Position numbers and translations under genes: made by a program
In this document: in pieces, positions 35,801 to 47,364 of the stretch
Layout of the letters: the number at the start of each line of letters is the position of its first letter
Position numbering within the stretch: the first letter of the stretch is position 1
Notes under the pieces: model-generated
Seen by the model: the letters and a program-made list of their open reading frames with translations, nothing else
Database searches by the model: none
Told to the model about the DNA's origin: nothing
Source of the DNA: Gnetum montanum
Lineage: Eukaryota > Streptophyta > Gnetopsida > Gnetales > Gnetaceae
DNA: 64,000 nt
Assembly: GCA_015680685.1 (NCBI GenBank)
Contig: MNCI01030629.1
Span: forward strand, 223,171-287,170
Direction of reading: 5' to 3'

Positions 35801-37050
35801 TATCATATTTTCTATTCCTTTTTTTATCACTGTGATGTCAAATTCTTGTAAAATTACGAGCCATCTTATCACTCTGGGATTGACTATTGGTTTGTTCATA
35901 AGAAATCATATGACACTATGATTGGTGTGGATGTAGATCTGGTACTTGAGCATATAATTTTTAAAATTTTCAAGTGCATACACCATAACCATAAGTTCCT
36001 TTTCTATTGTGGTGTAGTTTAATTATGCTTCGGTAACACTCTTGTTGGTATAGTGGATGTAGTAAGGTCTCTCCTAATCATCTACTTGTATGAGTATTGC
36101 ATCAAGCACATAGTTATAAGTATTGGTCATGATGTAAAAAGGCTTTGACCAATCCAGAGCTTGAAGGATTGGTGTCTCTACTAATTTTTGCTTTAGAGAA
36201 TTGAATTTCTTTTCACATGACTCTATCCACTCAAAGGGTGCATCCTTCTTCGTGAGTTCTACAAGTGGTTTGGCTATCCTTGAAATGTTTTCTATGAATC
36301 TTCTATAGTATCCCATGTGGCCTAAGAATGATCTCACATCTTTAAATATTTGTGGCCTTTGAGTGATATTTTGGATGACTTTGATCTTTTTAGGATCTAC
36401 CTCTATATTGTTATAGGAGATTTTATGTCCCAATACTATACCGTCCTAGACCATGAGGTGGCTCTTCTACCAGTTGAGCTTAAGATTTGTTTCAACACAT
36501 CTTTTTAGTACTTACTCCAATCGGTCTAGTCCTTGTTTGAAATCTAGCCTATATGTTGAAAAATCATCCATAAATACTTCTATGTAATTTCTAATTTTCT
36601 TTTGGAAGATATTAAGCACACGTCTTTAGAAGGTAGTTGGTGCATTGCAAAGACTGAAGGGCATCTGCTTGTATGTAAACGTTCCCCATGGATTGGTGAA
36701 TGTTGTTTTCTCTTAGTCTTTAGGTGCAATGCAGATTTGATTATATCCACTTTATCCATCCCAAAAAATATAATATTCATGTTGTGAAATGGTGTCCAGG
36801 ACTTGATCAACAAATGGCAAAGGAAAGTGAGCCTTAAATGTAGTAGCATTCAACATCCTAAAGTCAATGCAGACTCATCATTTGCCCCACTTCTTTGGAA
36901 TAATTACTAAGGGATTGATCCATTCACTATTTTCAATGGGATAGATGAATCCTACCTTTAGAAATTTTTCCAACTCTTATTTAACTACTTCTTTTAGTTT
37001 AAAATTGAGCCTTCATTGGGGTTGGCTTCTTGGTTTGATTGTAGGGTTAG
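35801..37050 (-). pseudogene. Reverse transcriptase and RNase H of copy G
   Basis: From 37050: 'EKFLKVGFIYPIE', VCIDFRMLN (about 36870), FPLPFVDQVLDTIS, and EVFMDDFSTY at about 36575 (both catalytic Asp intact). The thumb and start of RNase H are an uninterrupted 119-residue stretch at 36433-36074 ('DVRSFLGHMGYYRRFIENIS', 'FEWIESCEKKFNSLKQ'). RNase H continues to about 35810 ('HLSILKR'). Stops in the palm region inactivate it. The 36849-36580 minus ORF is a different frame. Confidence 0.87.
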
Positions 37051-37559
37051 TGTATATTTGGTGTTAGCAAATTTATAGATCAATTCTTGTGATCTTATCA
37101 TAAGACTAGGAAAAGGCTGTGGCCCATCTATTTATCACTTCCATTAGCTTCCTTTTATGTTCCTCTATGAGAGTGGTGTTGATTATTATTGACTTTTTGT
37201 TGTTTAAAAATGCATATTCCAATGTGGCTAGTAGGGCTTTCAGTTCCAACGGTTCTAGTTCTGTAGTGTTTGGGATCTCGAGGCATCCCTAGTCTATCTC
37301 CACTTCTTGATTTGTTAGTGGGTGGAAGTGCCTTTCTCTTAACTCCTCCAATTTATCAGTCTTTTCAACTTAGGCACTAATAATTTTTTCTTTTGGTCCC
37401 ATGTATTTGTTTGATTCAATCTCTTCATTCGTGATCAGCCACCAGGTGCCTTCCTACTATGTGGCTACTACATATAGAAATTTCTACACACATATTTATT
37501 CTACACATTTGTTGCATGCTTTGGTATCCTCTCATATGATAGCTCATATTCTTTGCACA

Positions 37560-37950
37560 TAATTTCATTCATTATTGTTGTATGTGATACATGGAACTCT
37601 CCATCTTTGTATAGTGCTAGCTTTGTCCTCCTTGGAAATTTCCAAGGAAAAGTCATGAATTCCAAGTTTAGCATCAACAATGCTAAACCAAGATCTTCCC
37701 ATAGTAATTAAAAATTTCCATTTATTTTTCTCTAGATGAATGACTAGAACATCTCCAGGGTAGGACCAGTCATTGATGATTATAACCACATCATCCACCT
37801 TTCCCGGTGGAATTGTGATTGATTGGTTAGCAAGATCTAATTGGATGTTACTCCTTTTTAACGATAGTAGATTCAAGGCTTGATACATATCTTAAGAGAT
37901 CAAGTTCACTCCTAACCCAAAATCAAGTAGATGTTTGCATGGTTTTTCTC
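37560..37950 (-). pseudogene. Aspartic protease of copy G
   Basis: The block KHLLDFGLGVNLIS lies at about 37935, with D-F-G at the active site (canonical D-[ST]-G), followed by a stop. Then an open 107-residue stretch (37888-37565) has 'RSNIQLDLANQSITIPPG' and the 'ITMGRSWFSIV' block, ending 'PCITYNN'. It matches the protease of A and E almost block by block. The linker to RT (37050-37560) resembles that in copy A. Confidence 0.8.
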
Positions 37951-38399
37951 CTACTATCTAGAGGTAAACTAAGGGGCTTCCTAGATCAGTTTGTTTTTTA
38001 GGAAGAGCTCCTTTGATCTAATGCATGACCATTTGAGTAAGCATGATGGTTGTAACATTTGAATTTGATAAAGATGAAAGATTGTTATTGTGAGGAGGAT
38101 TGGATGTAGATGGGGTGAAAGTAGATGTGTTTCCCATTCACTGAACCTTTTTTAGACTCATTTAGAAGAATGGTCATTTCCTAGTTTGGGATTTGTATGT
38201 GATCACCTCCTCTTATGCACTAACCATCCTAGTAGCATTCTTTTACTATAGTGGTGATGATAGTTCTCCTTGAATAACAAGAGGTGGAATTGGTGCTAGA
38301 GGATTTAGGTGTTGGTTGGAAGGGCCAGCTGTTGATGGATGCACATATGAGTTTGGGTTTTTCCTTGGTTGCATTGGTCTGTGGTACTCAGTAGGATAG

Positions 38400-40562
38400 T
38401 ACTATGGGGTTTGGATAGCGGCATTTCTAGGAGAGATTAGATGTTCTACATAGTATCCATAAGGATTAGGTTGCCGATATGGATATTGTTGGCATGGTGG
38501 TGGCATGGCCCATGATTGCAACTATTTCCATTACTGATGGTACTATTCTTATGACTATGGCAAATCTTCACTGAGATAGTATGTTGGTTGGAAGTTATTC
38601 TTGTAGCTACCTTTAGGATAAGGTAACCTTCTGGGAATTTTTTTCTTAACAAATTTATGATTAACTGCATATGCCCCTATTTCTTATAAATGTGCCATTA
38701 CTAGACAACATTCCTTGGGATGTTCGTATTGACACATGGCACATCCTTCCTCATTAGTGGAGCTAGTGTCGAATCCTTCAACCACTATAGCCACTTTTTC
38801 CCTTTATCCAAACTCTTTCTTCTTTTTCTTGTCTTTGCTTTTTTCAAAGGCTTTCTCTACTCTATCTTTCATAGTCTTTAAAGATGATGTACATCTCTCA
38901 TCGATTGCATCTCACATCTTTGCTACCTATGTTGCTACATAGGTGATATATTTTTGGATTGATAGCATTGTCTTTTGGATTGCTTGATCTAAGGTTTCCT
39001 CTTCTTGGGTATCACAAACTCTTGCATCTCTCTTTCTGATTGATGGATCTCGGTTATACTCCTCAACTAATTCTCTCTTTCTTAATTTACCTTCTTCCTT
39101 TTTCACTTGATCAATTAATCTCTAGATGTGATGGGTAATCATTTTAGATAATCTCCCTTGGTCATAAATCCCAAGTTTCTCCCTAGTTTTGTTTTGCAAT
39201 GCAAATACAAGTGTCTCTGTTGTAAGAATCCATGGCTTGGGAATCTATGTAGTAGTGAATAGTACCTATCCATTACTACATCAAGGGTTTCATGAGTCTC
39301 TTTCTTCCATCCTTGGATTTGCTTTCTACACGTGAGTAGGTTTGGTAGTTGTCATTGAAGATCTCTAGCATGGTACTCCATCTTCTAATTGATTTAGGTT
39401 CAAGTGATTAGTACTAGCTCTTTGCCTCTTTCATAAGTGTTCTTAGAAACAACTTTAACTTTTACCAATCACTTTCAATGTTTTGTAGGGGGGCAAGTAT
39501 TGTGGAAAGCTTGCAGGTGGTGTTGTAGATCAACATTATAACCACCTTCAAATCTTAGCATATTATTCATATCAAGTTGTTTGATACGGTTATCCCTCAC
39601 ATGCTTGGTAGGAATGTAAAAAGTTTCTTGGATATTGATCATGCTTTGGGCTGCCATAAGGGGTTCATTATCATGATCGGGTTCATGTGCTCTGTTATAG
39701 TTGTACCCCTTTCTATGCTCATGCCTATTGCGATCCTCTCTCTAATTCCTTCATCGTCTTTGCTCATAACCTTCTTCTTCCTCATATAAGTGCTTTGAAT
39801 AATAGTCCTAATAATCATGAGTCCTCCTTTCTTCTCTATCATAGTCTCAGTACATGTATCTTCTTATATTAGAGTCCATTAATGATCGTGATGAGGTAGA
39901 TGAGGTAGTAGGAGAATAGTGCTAGTTTGTCCTCCTTTCATGACTCTTGTATTCACCTTTGTAAGGTTTGGTAGACACTCTTAGCCTTGATTCCTAATAA
40001 TTATTTGCATTAATAACCTTCCTCCTAGGTGTCTTTGCTAGAGTGGAATGAAGTTGAACTTTGTTAGGTTTCTCAAGTCTAATGATAGGTGTTTTTGAAG
40101 GCTCTTCATGATTTTGATGGAGTTGTTTTTGGATGAATGTATCGACATCTAGTTCTTCCAAGATAATAGAAGTATTGACCTACTTCCCCTTATTATGTAC
40201 ATGTTTGATTTTCATAATAGCATCTTTTCTCATTTTTTCTTTGTGGGTTCATAGGGTCTCATTATATGCTGACTCACATGATATCCTTCCTGGATTTGGC
40301 CCAAGTACATTTCCCTTAAGGTAGCATGGAGCATACTAAGTGCTACACATTCTAGAGGTAGGATTATGTTGCCTTGCATGTCTCTCCACCTGATTTTTCT
40401 ATCCTAATAGAAGATGAAAGTAAAATCTAGGTGATAAGAATTAGTGTGAGCATACGTGATTCTTGTTTGCATTGACATTTCTCATTCTTCTTCTTTGTCA
40501 ATTCTGTCATTACTTCTTTGTGGTTCCTAGGCAGGTGATGTTGTATTCTTGTTTGAAGACAT
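38400..40562 (-). pseudogene. gag of copy G
   Basis: The ATG at 40562 gives 'MSSNKNTT', like copy B. The early block 'IRWRDMQGNIILPLE' is near 40395. A charged linker follows, and the capsid starts near 39590 with LDMNNMLRFEGGYN. 'WRTMLEIFNDNYQTY'-type sequence is near 39370. The zinc knuckle CAMCQYEHPKECC is near 38740, here with the complete C-x2-C-x3-H-x4-C pattern. The tail to about 38400 is Pro/Gln/His/Tyr-rich. Stops separate the blocks; + strand ORFs here are shadows. Confidence 0.8.
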
Positions 40563-40676
40563 GTTATGATTTAAGAAATTTATTTTAATTATGCTTAGTT
40601 AGAGTTATGAATTTTCACTTTGTATTTCAAGTACAATGAACTTCATGTAATCAATTACTCAGCATACATTGACAAG

Positions 40677-40694
40677 TCCCATGCAACCGTGCCA
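40677..40694 (-). promoter_or_regulatory. Primer-binding site of copy G (tRNA-Asp type)
   Basis: The minus strand reads TGGCACGGTTGCATGGGA next to the LTR, matching 14 of 18 bases of the recalled tRNA-Asp primer site. Confidence 0.7.
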
Positions 40695-40695
40695 A

Positions 40696-41578
40696 TGATG
40701 AGCGGTGAAGTAATCTAATATCCAACCATATAAGTCATAGGTGTTCATGCATAGCCAGATCTTAATCCATGGATGAGGCAATGTGAATATGCTCGTAATT
40801 GGTTTAAGTTTGAGACCGTTATCTTCTCATGTGGAGCTAGTGTAGTCTAGGTGTATGGTTTAGCTCATAGTGAGGTATATGATATGTTGAAGTTATTTGG
40901 CCATTTGGCTCCTAGCATACATGGTAAAGTGAAAGTAATTTCTAACTCTAAGTTTAACTAAAATAGTAAATGAATCTAGTCTATCATATGGTGATGGATA
41001 TCCATTCTTGATTTACCATATATGCCTTTGGCTTATGTAATCATTACTAGGATTACCAAATACTTTGCTACTGGGCAAACCAAGTGATAATACTATTGGA
41101 TTACCAAATGATCACACTTTACATGCAAAATCAGTCATATCCATTTGACATACTAATAATAGTAAAAGTAAGGTGCATGTTATAGAAAAACATTAACTAA
41201 GTAAATAGTAATAGTAGTCTATGTGAAAATGGTAATCATTATTCTAAGTAAAGTAGTAAACTAGGAGAATGCTGCAATAATATGAAATAGCTTGAGCTTT
41301 ATTTCTGGCCACACTTGTCCCCAAGTACAGGATGCTCGAATAAAGACTCTGTACACTACATCACACTACACTACAGACACTCACACTTCTAAGTGCTAAA
41401 GACTAACTCACAAAAATAAAATAAAATAAAAGAGTTCTATTACTATGGACTAAAATCTATTTTAGATCCATGCACCTAAGTATTGTATTTATAGGTTGGC
41501 ATGCATCCTGTGATATCACATATATGATAATGTAGCTAGTGCTATGATATCATAGTCCTTCAAAAATTGGTTTCATCA
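40696..41578 (-). repeat. 5' LTR of copy G (883 bp)
   Basis: Minus strand from TGATGAAACC (41578) to GCTCATCA (40696). It pairs with the 3' LTR at 28651-29545. U3 has TGATATCATAGC and GTGATATCAC with a TATA box, TATAAATA, near 41490. A run of AATAA units (41416-41432) is absent from the partner. Confidence 0.93.
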
Positions 41579-43000
41579 ACTTAGTTTGATCATAATAATC
41601 AAAGCTTATAATTGGAGAGAGCCTATGAAAATAAGAAGAAGTAGTACAGAACCATGTTAATAATGGAAAATATCTAGTTCAAGATAGGAACCCACCACAT
41701 CTATCCCACTAAGTGCCAAAACAAGATATCAACCTATCTTGGTAGAGGGAGTGTTGTACTAAGTGGGAAGTACCTAGTGAACATGGCTTATCTCCCTTTC
41801 TTAGATATCCAATGCTAATTTGAGGAGAATTAAACCAATAGGTTAACACTTCTGTTTCTATGTCTCATAAAAAAAATTTACATGAAAGGTGGTATACTAA
41901 GTTATAGAAATGATGGGGTCAGGAGGGCTTTGAATGCATCATTCTTAGAAATGATAAAGTATGCACTAGCAAAGAAGGATTAAGTGGAATCACCTCCTAG
42001 TGTTAAAGTGCCACAAACCACACCTATAGCAAAAATGGGTGCTTTAGAACCAATATCTGATGTTCCTATAGTAGATCTTAGGGTATGTCATCTAGGAATG
42101 AGTTATTTATAGGAGATGTCATAGGATTTAAATTTAAGGGCTAGAGAGTTCTAACAATGTTTTAACACATCCTTTAAAGAACATGAAGTATCTAAGACTC
42201 AGTATCATGAAGAATTCTGATGAAACCCACAAGGGATAACTAGATAGCATAGATTTTTGGGAATGTAGCTACATTCTAAGTTACCCTTAAATTTGGTGAT
42301 GGGACTACAATCTTAATTAAGATGCTACTAAGGATGTTATAGAACATATTGATGATCACTTGAACATTCTTGTGGCTCCCATTTCTAACTTTACTAATGG
42401 CTAGGATGTTTAGGAAACTGCATATGTTAGAGTTGTAATGAATTAATTAGTGTAGTAGAGTATGAAGATTCCTTAGATTGACTGCTTAGACTAGTCAAGT
42501 TGTGTAAGAAATTTTGAAATGCGTAAAAATTTCATAGTATTTTTATTTGAATTACTTTTGAATAAGGGATAGTTGGTGCTTATTGAAACCTAGTTGTAGC
42601 ATGCTAGAATCAAAGGTCCAACAATTATAGGATGAGGTGGACTAACTCCATGCTTAGTTACAAGATCCAACTTAGTTCATAAAAAAATTTTCTTACCTTC
42701 TTTAGAATTAAAAAGTCCAATGTCTCATCATTAAAAAATACTAATTGGAAATCAAATGGGAGATATTTTTATAGGATGTGTTAGTGATTAACATGAAGGC
42801 TTATGCCCTACAAAAGAACATTACCATGTTGAAGAATGAACAAAAGATGTTGATAATAGAAAATTGAAGGTTGATGCTATTAAGGTAAAAAAATTGTCAT
42901 AATACAATACCTATCACAACCTAACACAAAACTATGCTAAGCAAGCTCATGGCTGCCAAATAGTCCATAAAAATTAAAATTTCAATTAATTTCCCTTAAA
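41579..43000 (+). pseudogene. ORF3 of copy F, second part
   Basis: Direct continuation of F ORF3 after copy G. At about 41925 is NDGVRRALNASFLEMIK followed by a short acidic/Pro-rich stretch ending QTT, as in G. Near 42545 'LNKG-LVLIET-L-HA' aligns with 'MTKGKLVMVETRVKHA' of G, and near 42790 'MKAYALQKNITMLKNEQ' aligns with the next coiled-coil segment of G. This order proves that the inversion is in G, not F. Every few codons a stop or frameshift occurs. The end is not recognisable; similarity fades near 43000. Confidence 0.65.
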
Positions 43001-44339
43001 TCTAAAGGAGACTTATAGATCATTAGAGAAATTTGAAAACCCGAGACTAGCATTTTTTGCCAAATGTTAGTAGATAAAAAATAGAAAATAGCATGCATGG
43101 AATAGCTAAGAGAATAAAATAGACAAGAATCATGTACGTAAAATGAAATGTAATATATGGATGGTAGTAGAAACATTTGAAAATAGATTGCAAAATAAGA
43201 TAGATTTTGTTCATTTTAAAAAGCTAGATCTAAAAAGGAATATAAAATATAGATCTACATGAGATCTAGAGAATGCTAGAAACAAAAAATATTGAAATGG
43301 GTAAATCCAAATTATAGAATGAAAGAGGATTAGAACCTACTATAAATGTTCTAGGAGATGTACTAGGGATCAAAGGAATTTGAAAAGAAGTTGTGCTACC
43401 CTATTCTTTCTTTGATGCATGTACCTGATGAAGATCTAACAAGAATGTTGCAAATTCTGAAGCTAACTGATCAAGAGGAATGGATTAGATCACCATGTTG
43501 ATCTAATTTTGAGAAATTTGCCAAGTTTTATGGGGAGAACACAAAGGAGATATCAATGTTTTAGTAGGGAAAAGAGGAAGAGAAACTAATATCTCTTATA
43601 GGAGATCAATTATTCTACAGAGAGTCAAACACTTTGGGTAGGTTTCCAAATTTCCTAAGTTGTCAAGCAAGCCAACTACACTTAGTAGTAGAGATAGTTG
43701 AAAAAAAATAAGAAGATATTAAGCAGGTGCTTATTGAGTGCTAAAAAAATGCTTGAAAAGTCAACCCCTTTTTGTTTATGGAAATTCTCCCATTTATAGG
43801 CCAATAATGCCCTGTAGATCATGAAGAAAAGATGCATTGGGGCCTATAGAATCTTTTGAAAGATTTCAAAATATTCAAGATATGAGAATTGACATGTAGG
43901 TGATTCTTGTAAGAATTAATGCTAGACGTAAAAGTAAAATTAATGTAGAATGTTGAAGAACCAGTTGATATTGAGTGTTAAAAAGCTAATTTGTCTAATA
44001 AAAGCACTAGTGAGGATTGATGTAGTCGTACATCAAACTGAAAGTCATAAAAATAGAATAAAAAATGATGGTACAAATGATGTGAGACATAACTTTCTAA
44101 AAATAGTTGAAGATAGAATCCAAAAACTACACTATAGATGATGTAAGATGTCGAATCTGGGCTATTGAAGATGGCTCTAAGTTGAGAAGGCATAGAGTGT
44201 AAACTTTAAGTTAAAGTGAGTATAAGATTAACCCTTGTTGATGAATACTACTAAAAAGTTGAAGGAGAATCCATCAAGAAAAGACATAAGTTGGGTATGT
44301 GGAAGAGGATTTAACAAAGCGAGATGATAGTGGAGAAAG
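43001..44339 (+). other. AT-rich stretch with an unrecognised decayed coding region (43430-43740)
   Basis: Most of this stretch shows nothing I recognise. On the + strand at about 43420-43740 one frame is protein-like with few stops: 'HVPDEDLTRMLQILKLTDQEEWI', 'FEKFAKFYGENTKEI', 'LISLIGDQLFYRESNTLG'. Its composition (E, K, L, amphipathic) differs from surrounding random-looking reading. It may be the far end of F ORF3 or another element's gene. No catalytic motif is visible, and no LTR boundary was found. Confidence 0.35.
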
Positions 44340-44900
44340 TTTATGATGTCACCAATACACTTGTGATGGAGTGCTATGCCACAAGAGTGGAGGATGGCTA
44401 GGTTCCAAAAAGTGCATATGAAAATGCAAATGTAGCACTTCCTACATCACTTAATTCTCTCAATCACACCCTCATTGGAGCAAAGTAGAGATACTTGTTT
44501 AGCCTCATCTATGTAGAGCATGAAAACAGAAAAAGATAGAGAATAAAAGGAAGAACATAAAGAAAAAAGAGAAAGTAATAAAAGTATGGGAAAACATGTT
44601 AGTGACATCACCAATACACCAATGGTGGGGTACTCTATCATAGAAGTTGGATACAACTAGATTCCTAAAATCAAGCTCTTCATTACCTCACTCATATGTA
44701 AATTTTGCACTCTTTAGATCACTCTACACTTAATACTCCATTGCATTGAGGTAGAAACAGTTATTTAACCTCACTAATGTTGAAGATAGAGAGGAATGGA
44801 AGTAAATGAGAGGGGACAAGTTAGCAGAATTTGTAGTACATGAGAAGAGAGAGAAAGAAAGTAGTGGGAGAAAAGAGGATAGCATCCATACACTTATGTT
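44340..44900. repeat. Two diverged ~258-bp tandem units
   Basis: 'GATGTCACCAATACAC' at 44344 recurs as 'GACATCACCAATACAC' at 44602, followed in both by GGNGTnCTaT, a 'CTAGNTTCC' block, 'CTTCNTNACNTCACT', an 'AGCCTCA/AACCTCA' block and a purine-rich tail (AGAGAGAA type). A weaker third start may lie near 44885. Noncoding in appearance. Confidence 0.55.
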
Positions 44901-45477
44901 GGTGACCATTTGGGACTACCAACATTTTCCTTCAGTGTTGTGAGTATGATCACAGGAAATAAAGGTGTTACTTCAAACTTGAGTTTAGGTGTTTGCTAGT
45001 CTCTAGAAACACCAAGGCCCAAATACCTCCAAATAAACTCAATGGTAATAGAGTGAATTAAGCGTAAATGTGTGTTTGTTTTATGAATGTCAAAATGGTT
45101 GGGTTTGTGTATTAAACTATAACTAGCTATTATAATAGAGATTCAACTAACCTTGTTGAATACTATGAGTTATTAAAGATTCCTATTTTGTCAAGTCACT
45201 TAGTATATATGGTCTCTATAGTATGTTACTTGAAATAAATAAAATTTCACCAAAATACTTAAGCACAATTTTGTAGAAATTTACTTATAGTTTTCCCTAG
45301 AGAGAAAAGTTTGCAAGAAAATTTGAAATAGAGTGAGATTCACTAGATTTTAAAAGAGAAGAAAAGAAGAGAGGAGGTAGATTTTTTTGGAATATCAAAA
45401 ATTTAAGCAAGATAAAATAAACATGAGGAAATACTTAAAAATAAAACTATTCCATTTTAAACCAATATGTTAGAAAT

Positions 45478-45850
45478 TGTTCAAACCCTCTAGGCTCAAC
45501 AAGCAATTTCATAAAATACACTTTTATTGAACTACCCAAAATGCTTTGTAAAAGTAAAATATAAGCTATTATATGGCTAGTTAATAGATGTCAAGAATTT
45601 TAAATACTAGAGCTATCAAAAAAGGTTTAACAATTTCAAGATTGGACATGAGAAAAAAATATAAAATTAAAGCTATTTCAAGTTAGTTCAAAATATCAAA
45701 GATTTTCTAGACTCTCTAGACTTGAACATGCAATTTCATAAAGACATTACTATTAAATTGGTCAAGATGATTTTCAAAGAAAAATATAAGCTCTTACATG
45801 GATAACCAATATAAGTCTAGAATTGTAAGAAAATAGAGCTATAAGAGCAA
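45478..45850. repeat. Two diverged ~225-bp direct repeats in AT-rich DNA
   Basis: The block with CAATTTCATAAA at 45506 recurs at 45731. In both it is followed by a TACTATT/TTTATTGAA segment, 'AAAATATAAGCT(A/C)TTA', 'ATGG-TA', 'TC-AGAATT' and 'AGAGCTAT'. The flanking sequence 44900-45477 is AT-rich with no recognised feature. Confidence 0.55.
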
Positions 45851-46788
45851 TAAAAAAATCCCAAAAATAAATGCTAAGCAGAGTACTATTTGGACCATTA
45901 GCCAAGCAAGTAAACAAAATGAAAAGAAAAATAACTTACAGGATTTAAACAAAGTAGTTAAATTGATGTTGCAATTAGCAAGTCATTCTTACAAGTAATT
46001 TCTTCCCTCTTATTCTATTGTTGAAGCTCTTTTTATAGTGTCTTCTTGATAATTATAAACATCATGGAAATTAAAATTAGTTACAACCACTATGGGAAGT
46101 TACAAATACTATAGGAAAGCTATAACTACTATAGAAACAAAAGCTATAGTTGCCAAATGTCTCATTCATATTTTATAAATTTTCTTTCTTTTTAAATAAT
46201 AACTTTTTTTACACTTTAAAGAGTTTGAAATATCTCATACCATTAATTTAATATGAATATCACCCAACATCCTTGAAAAAAAACTAAAGAACTTATGAAC
46301 AAGCTGGAGAAGTAGAAACATTCATCTAGAATTTTCGTTTCCCATAGATCATTAGGACCTCAAGATAGATGGCATCCTACATAGACAGATTGATACTCTT
46401 TATCCAAATTGCCAACTTCAAGGGAAATGTGATTCCAAACTCTGAATGTATATGTGGCACCAATTTTCTATGGAGTTTTTGAAGGAGTCTGCACGTGCCC
46501 TAAAAATGTCACACATACTGGCAACTAACGTGAGAACATCCATCAAATTTTTTTATTTTAATTATACTTTTAAAATTGGATATTTGTGCCACTATTTTTT
46601 CTTCATTTATTACATAAAATCCTTGTCATTGTGTCTTTTTTTGTATCAAAATTAGAAACCTTTGAACATTCTAAGTCTATATGCCATGGAATTTTGCAAC
46701 GGGCATAAAACAACCTTCAACACCCAAGGCATTTTGAATGTGTAATAGCTAGACACTTAGCTGATGAAGATATTCCTCCTAGAGGTAT
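45851..46788. other. No recognised feature
   Basis: AT-rich sequence without ORFs of note, LTR ends or known motifs on either strand. The short + ORF 46446-46655 is probably chance; its end is poly-hydrophobic from T-rich sequence. Confidence 0.5.
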
Positions 46789-47271
46789 TGTTAAATGTGT
46801 TTAATTGTTAAACATGCTTTTTTATTTTCCCTAGTTTTTAGGAACTATCCTTAGGGACTTAATTGCTATTTTCATTCTTTAGAAGTTGAATGGCTGGTTG
46901 TTATAGAAGTTGAAGGGTCGATCATTATAGAAGTCGAAGGGTTATCCATTACAGAAGTTTAAGGGTTTGTTGTTACAGAAGTTGAAGGGGCAGCCATTAT
47001 TGAAGTTGAAGGGTTTACTATTACAAAAGTTGAAGGGTCATCCTTTATAGAAGTTGAAGGGTCATTCGTTGTAGAAGTTGAAGGGTCGACTGTTACTGAA
47101 GTTGCTTCATATTAGGATTCAATTGCTATTTTTTGTTGATGTATTTGCCTATTTAAAGGCCATTATTAGTTGAATAAAAGGTGAAATTTAGTTTCCTTTG
47201 TTTGCTCCTATTTTGTTCTATTTTGTCATTTTTTATCTGAGGCTAGCAGTGCATAGCCTTAGAGGCTCACA
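46789..47271 (+). repeat. 5' LTR of the copia element (about 480 bp)
   Basis: The start is set at TGTTAAATGTG (46789) and the end at ...GGCTCACA (47271), one base before the primer site. The 24-bp minisatellite occupies its middle. A TATA-like element is not clear. 'AAGGTGAAATTTAGTTTCC' near 47178 is in the expected R/U5 region. The 3' partner is not available, so the start is inferred. Confidence 0.6.
46885..47100 (+). repeat. 24-bp minisatellite, nine units
   Basis: 216 bp made of nine consecutive 24-mers, each beginning GTTGAAGGG or a close variant and ending near ATAGAA, ACAGAA or ACTGAA. The unit length never varies. One frame reads VEGxxxxE octapeptides, but unit 4 has a stop, so this is not evidently coding. 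It lies within the copia LTR, upstream of the primer site. Confidence 0.92.
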
Positions 47272-47272
47272 A

Positions 47273-47285
47273 TGGTATCAGAGCT
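47273..47285 (+). promoter_or_regulatory. Primer-binding site of the copia element (tRNA-iMet)
   Basis: TGGTATCAGAGC is the classical plant copia primer site, complementary to the 3' end of initiator Met tRNA. Just downstream, a 32-bp leader block (AGGAGGCT...CACAATAGTGCA) is directly duplicated at 47291-47322 and 47330-47361. Confidence 0.9.
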
Positions 47286-47364
47286 TAGTCTAGGAGGCTA
47301 AAGAGAAAAGCACAATAGTGCACCTGGTTTAGGAGGCTCGAGAGAAGAGCACAATAGTGCATAA

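Larger units (their letters stand above)
28651..41578 (-). mobile_element. Copy G: complete Athila-like element, 12.9 kb, with ORF3
   Basis: Minus-strand element with both LTRs: 5' LTR 41578-40696 and 3' LTR 29545-28651. Internally come a primer site, gag, protease, RT-RNase H, integrase, a 2.3 kb leader, ORF3 and the polypurine tract. By eye the two LTRs differ at roughly one base in eight, so the insertion is old. The flanking 5-mers are ATCCA (left) and ACTTA (right), so no target duplication survives. It sits in ORF3 of copy F. Two N positions (31354, 31749) are inside its ORF3. Confidence 0.92.
23528..43000 (+). mobile_element. Copy F: Athila-like element, split by copy G (28651-41578)
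   Basis: It begins in the protease-RT linker at 23528 and continues with RT, RNase H, integrase, 3' leader and the start of ORF3 up to 28650. ORF3 resumes after copy G at 41579 and fades near 43000. No F LTR was recognised on either side. It is more AT-rich and more decayed than E or G. The split is supported by matching ORF3 blocks of copy G on both sides in the right order. Confidence 0.75.

Noticed and set aside
36580-36849. 89-codon minus ORF
   Set aside because: Alternative frame of the RT of copy G; the correct frame carries the FMDDFS motif.
28641-41583. Target-site duplication of copy G
   Set aside because: Left ATCCA and right ACTTA differ at three of five positions; I do not count it.
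46885-47100. CRISPR-like array of regularly spaced short repeats
   Set aside because: Units are contiguous 24-mers without unique spacers, in a plant copia LTR; it is a minisatellite.
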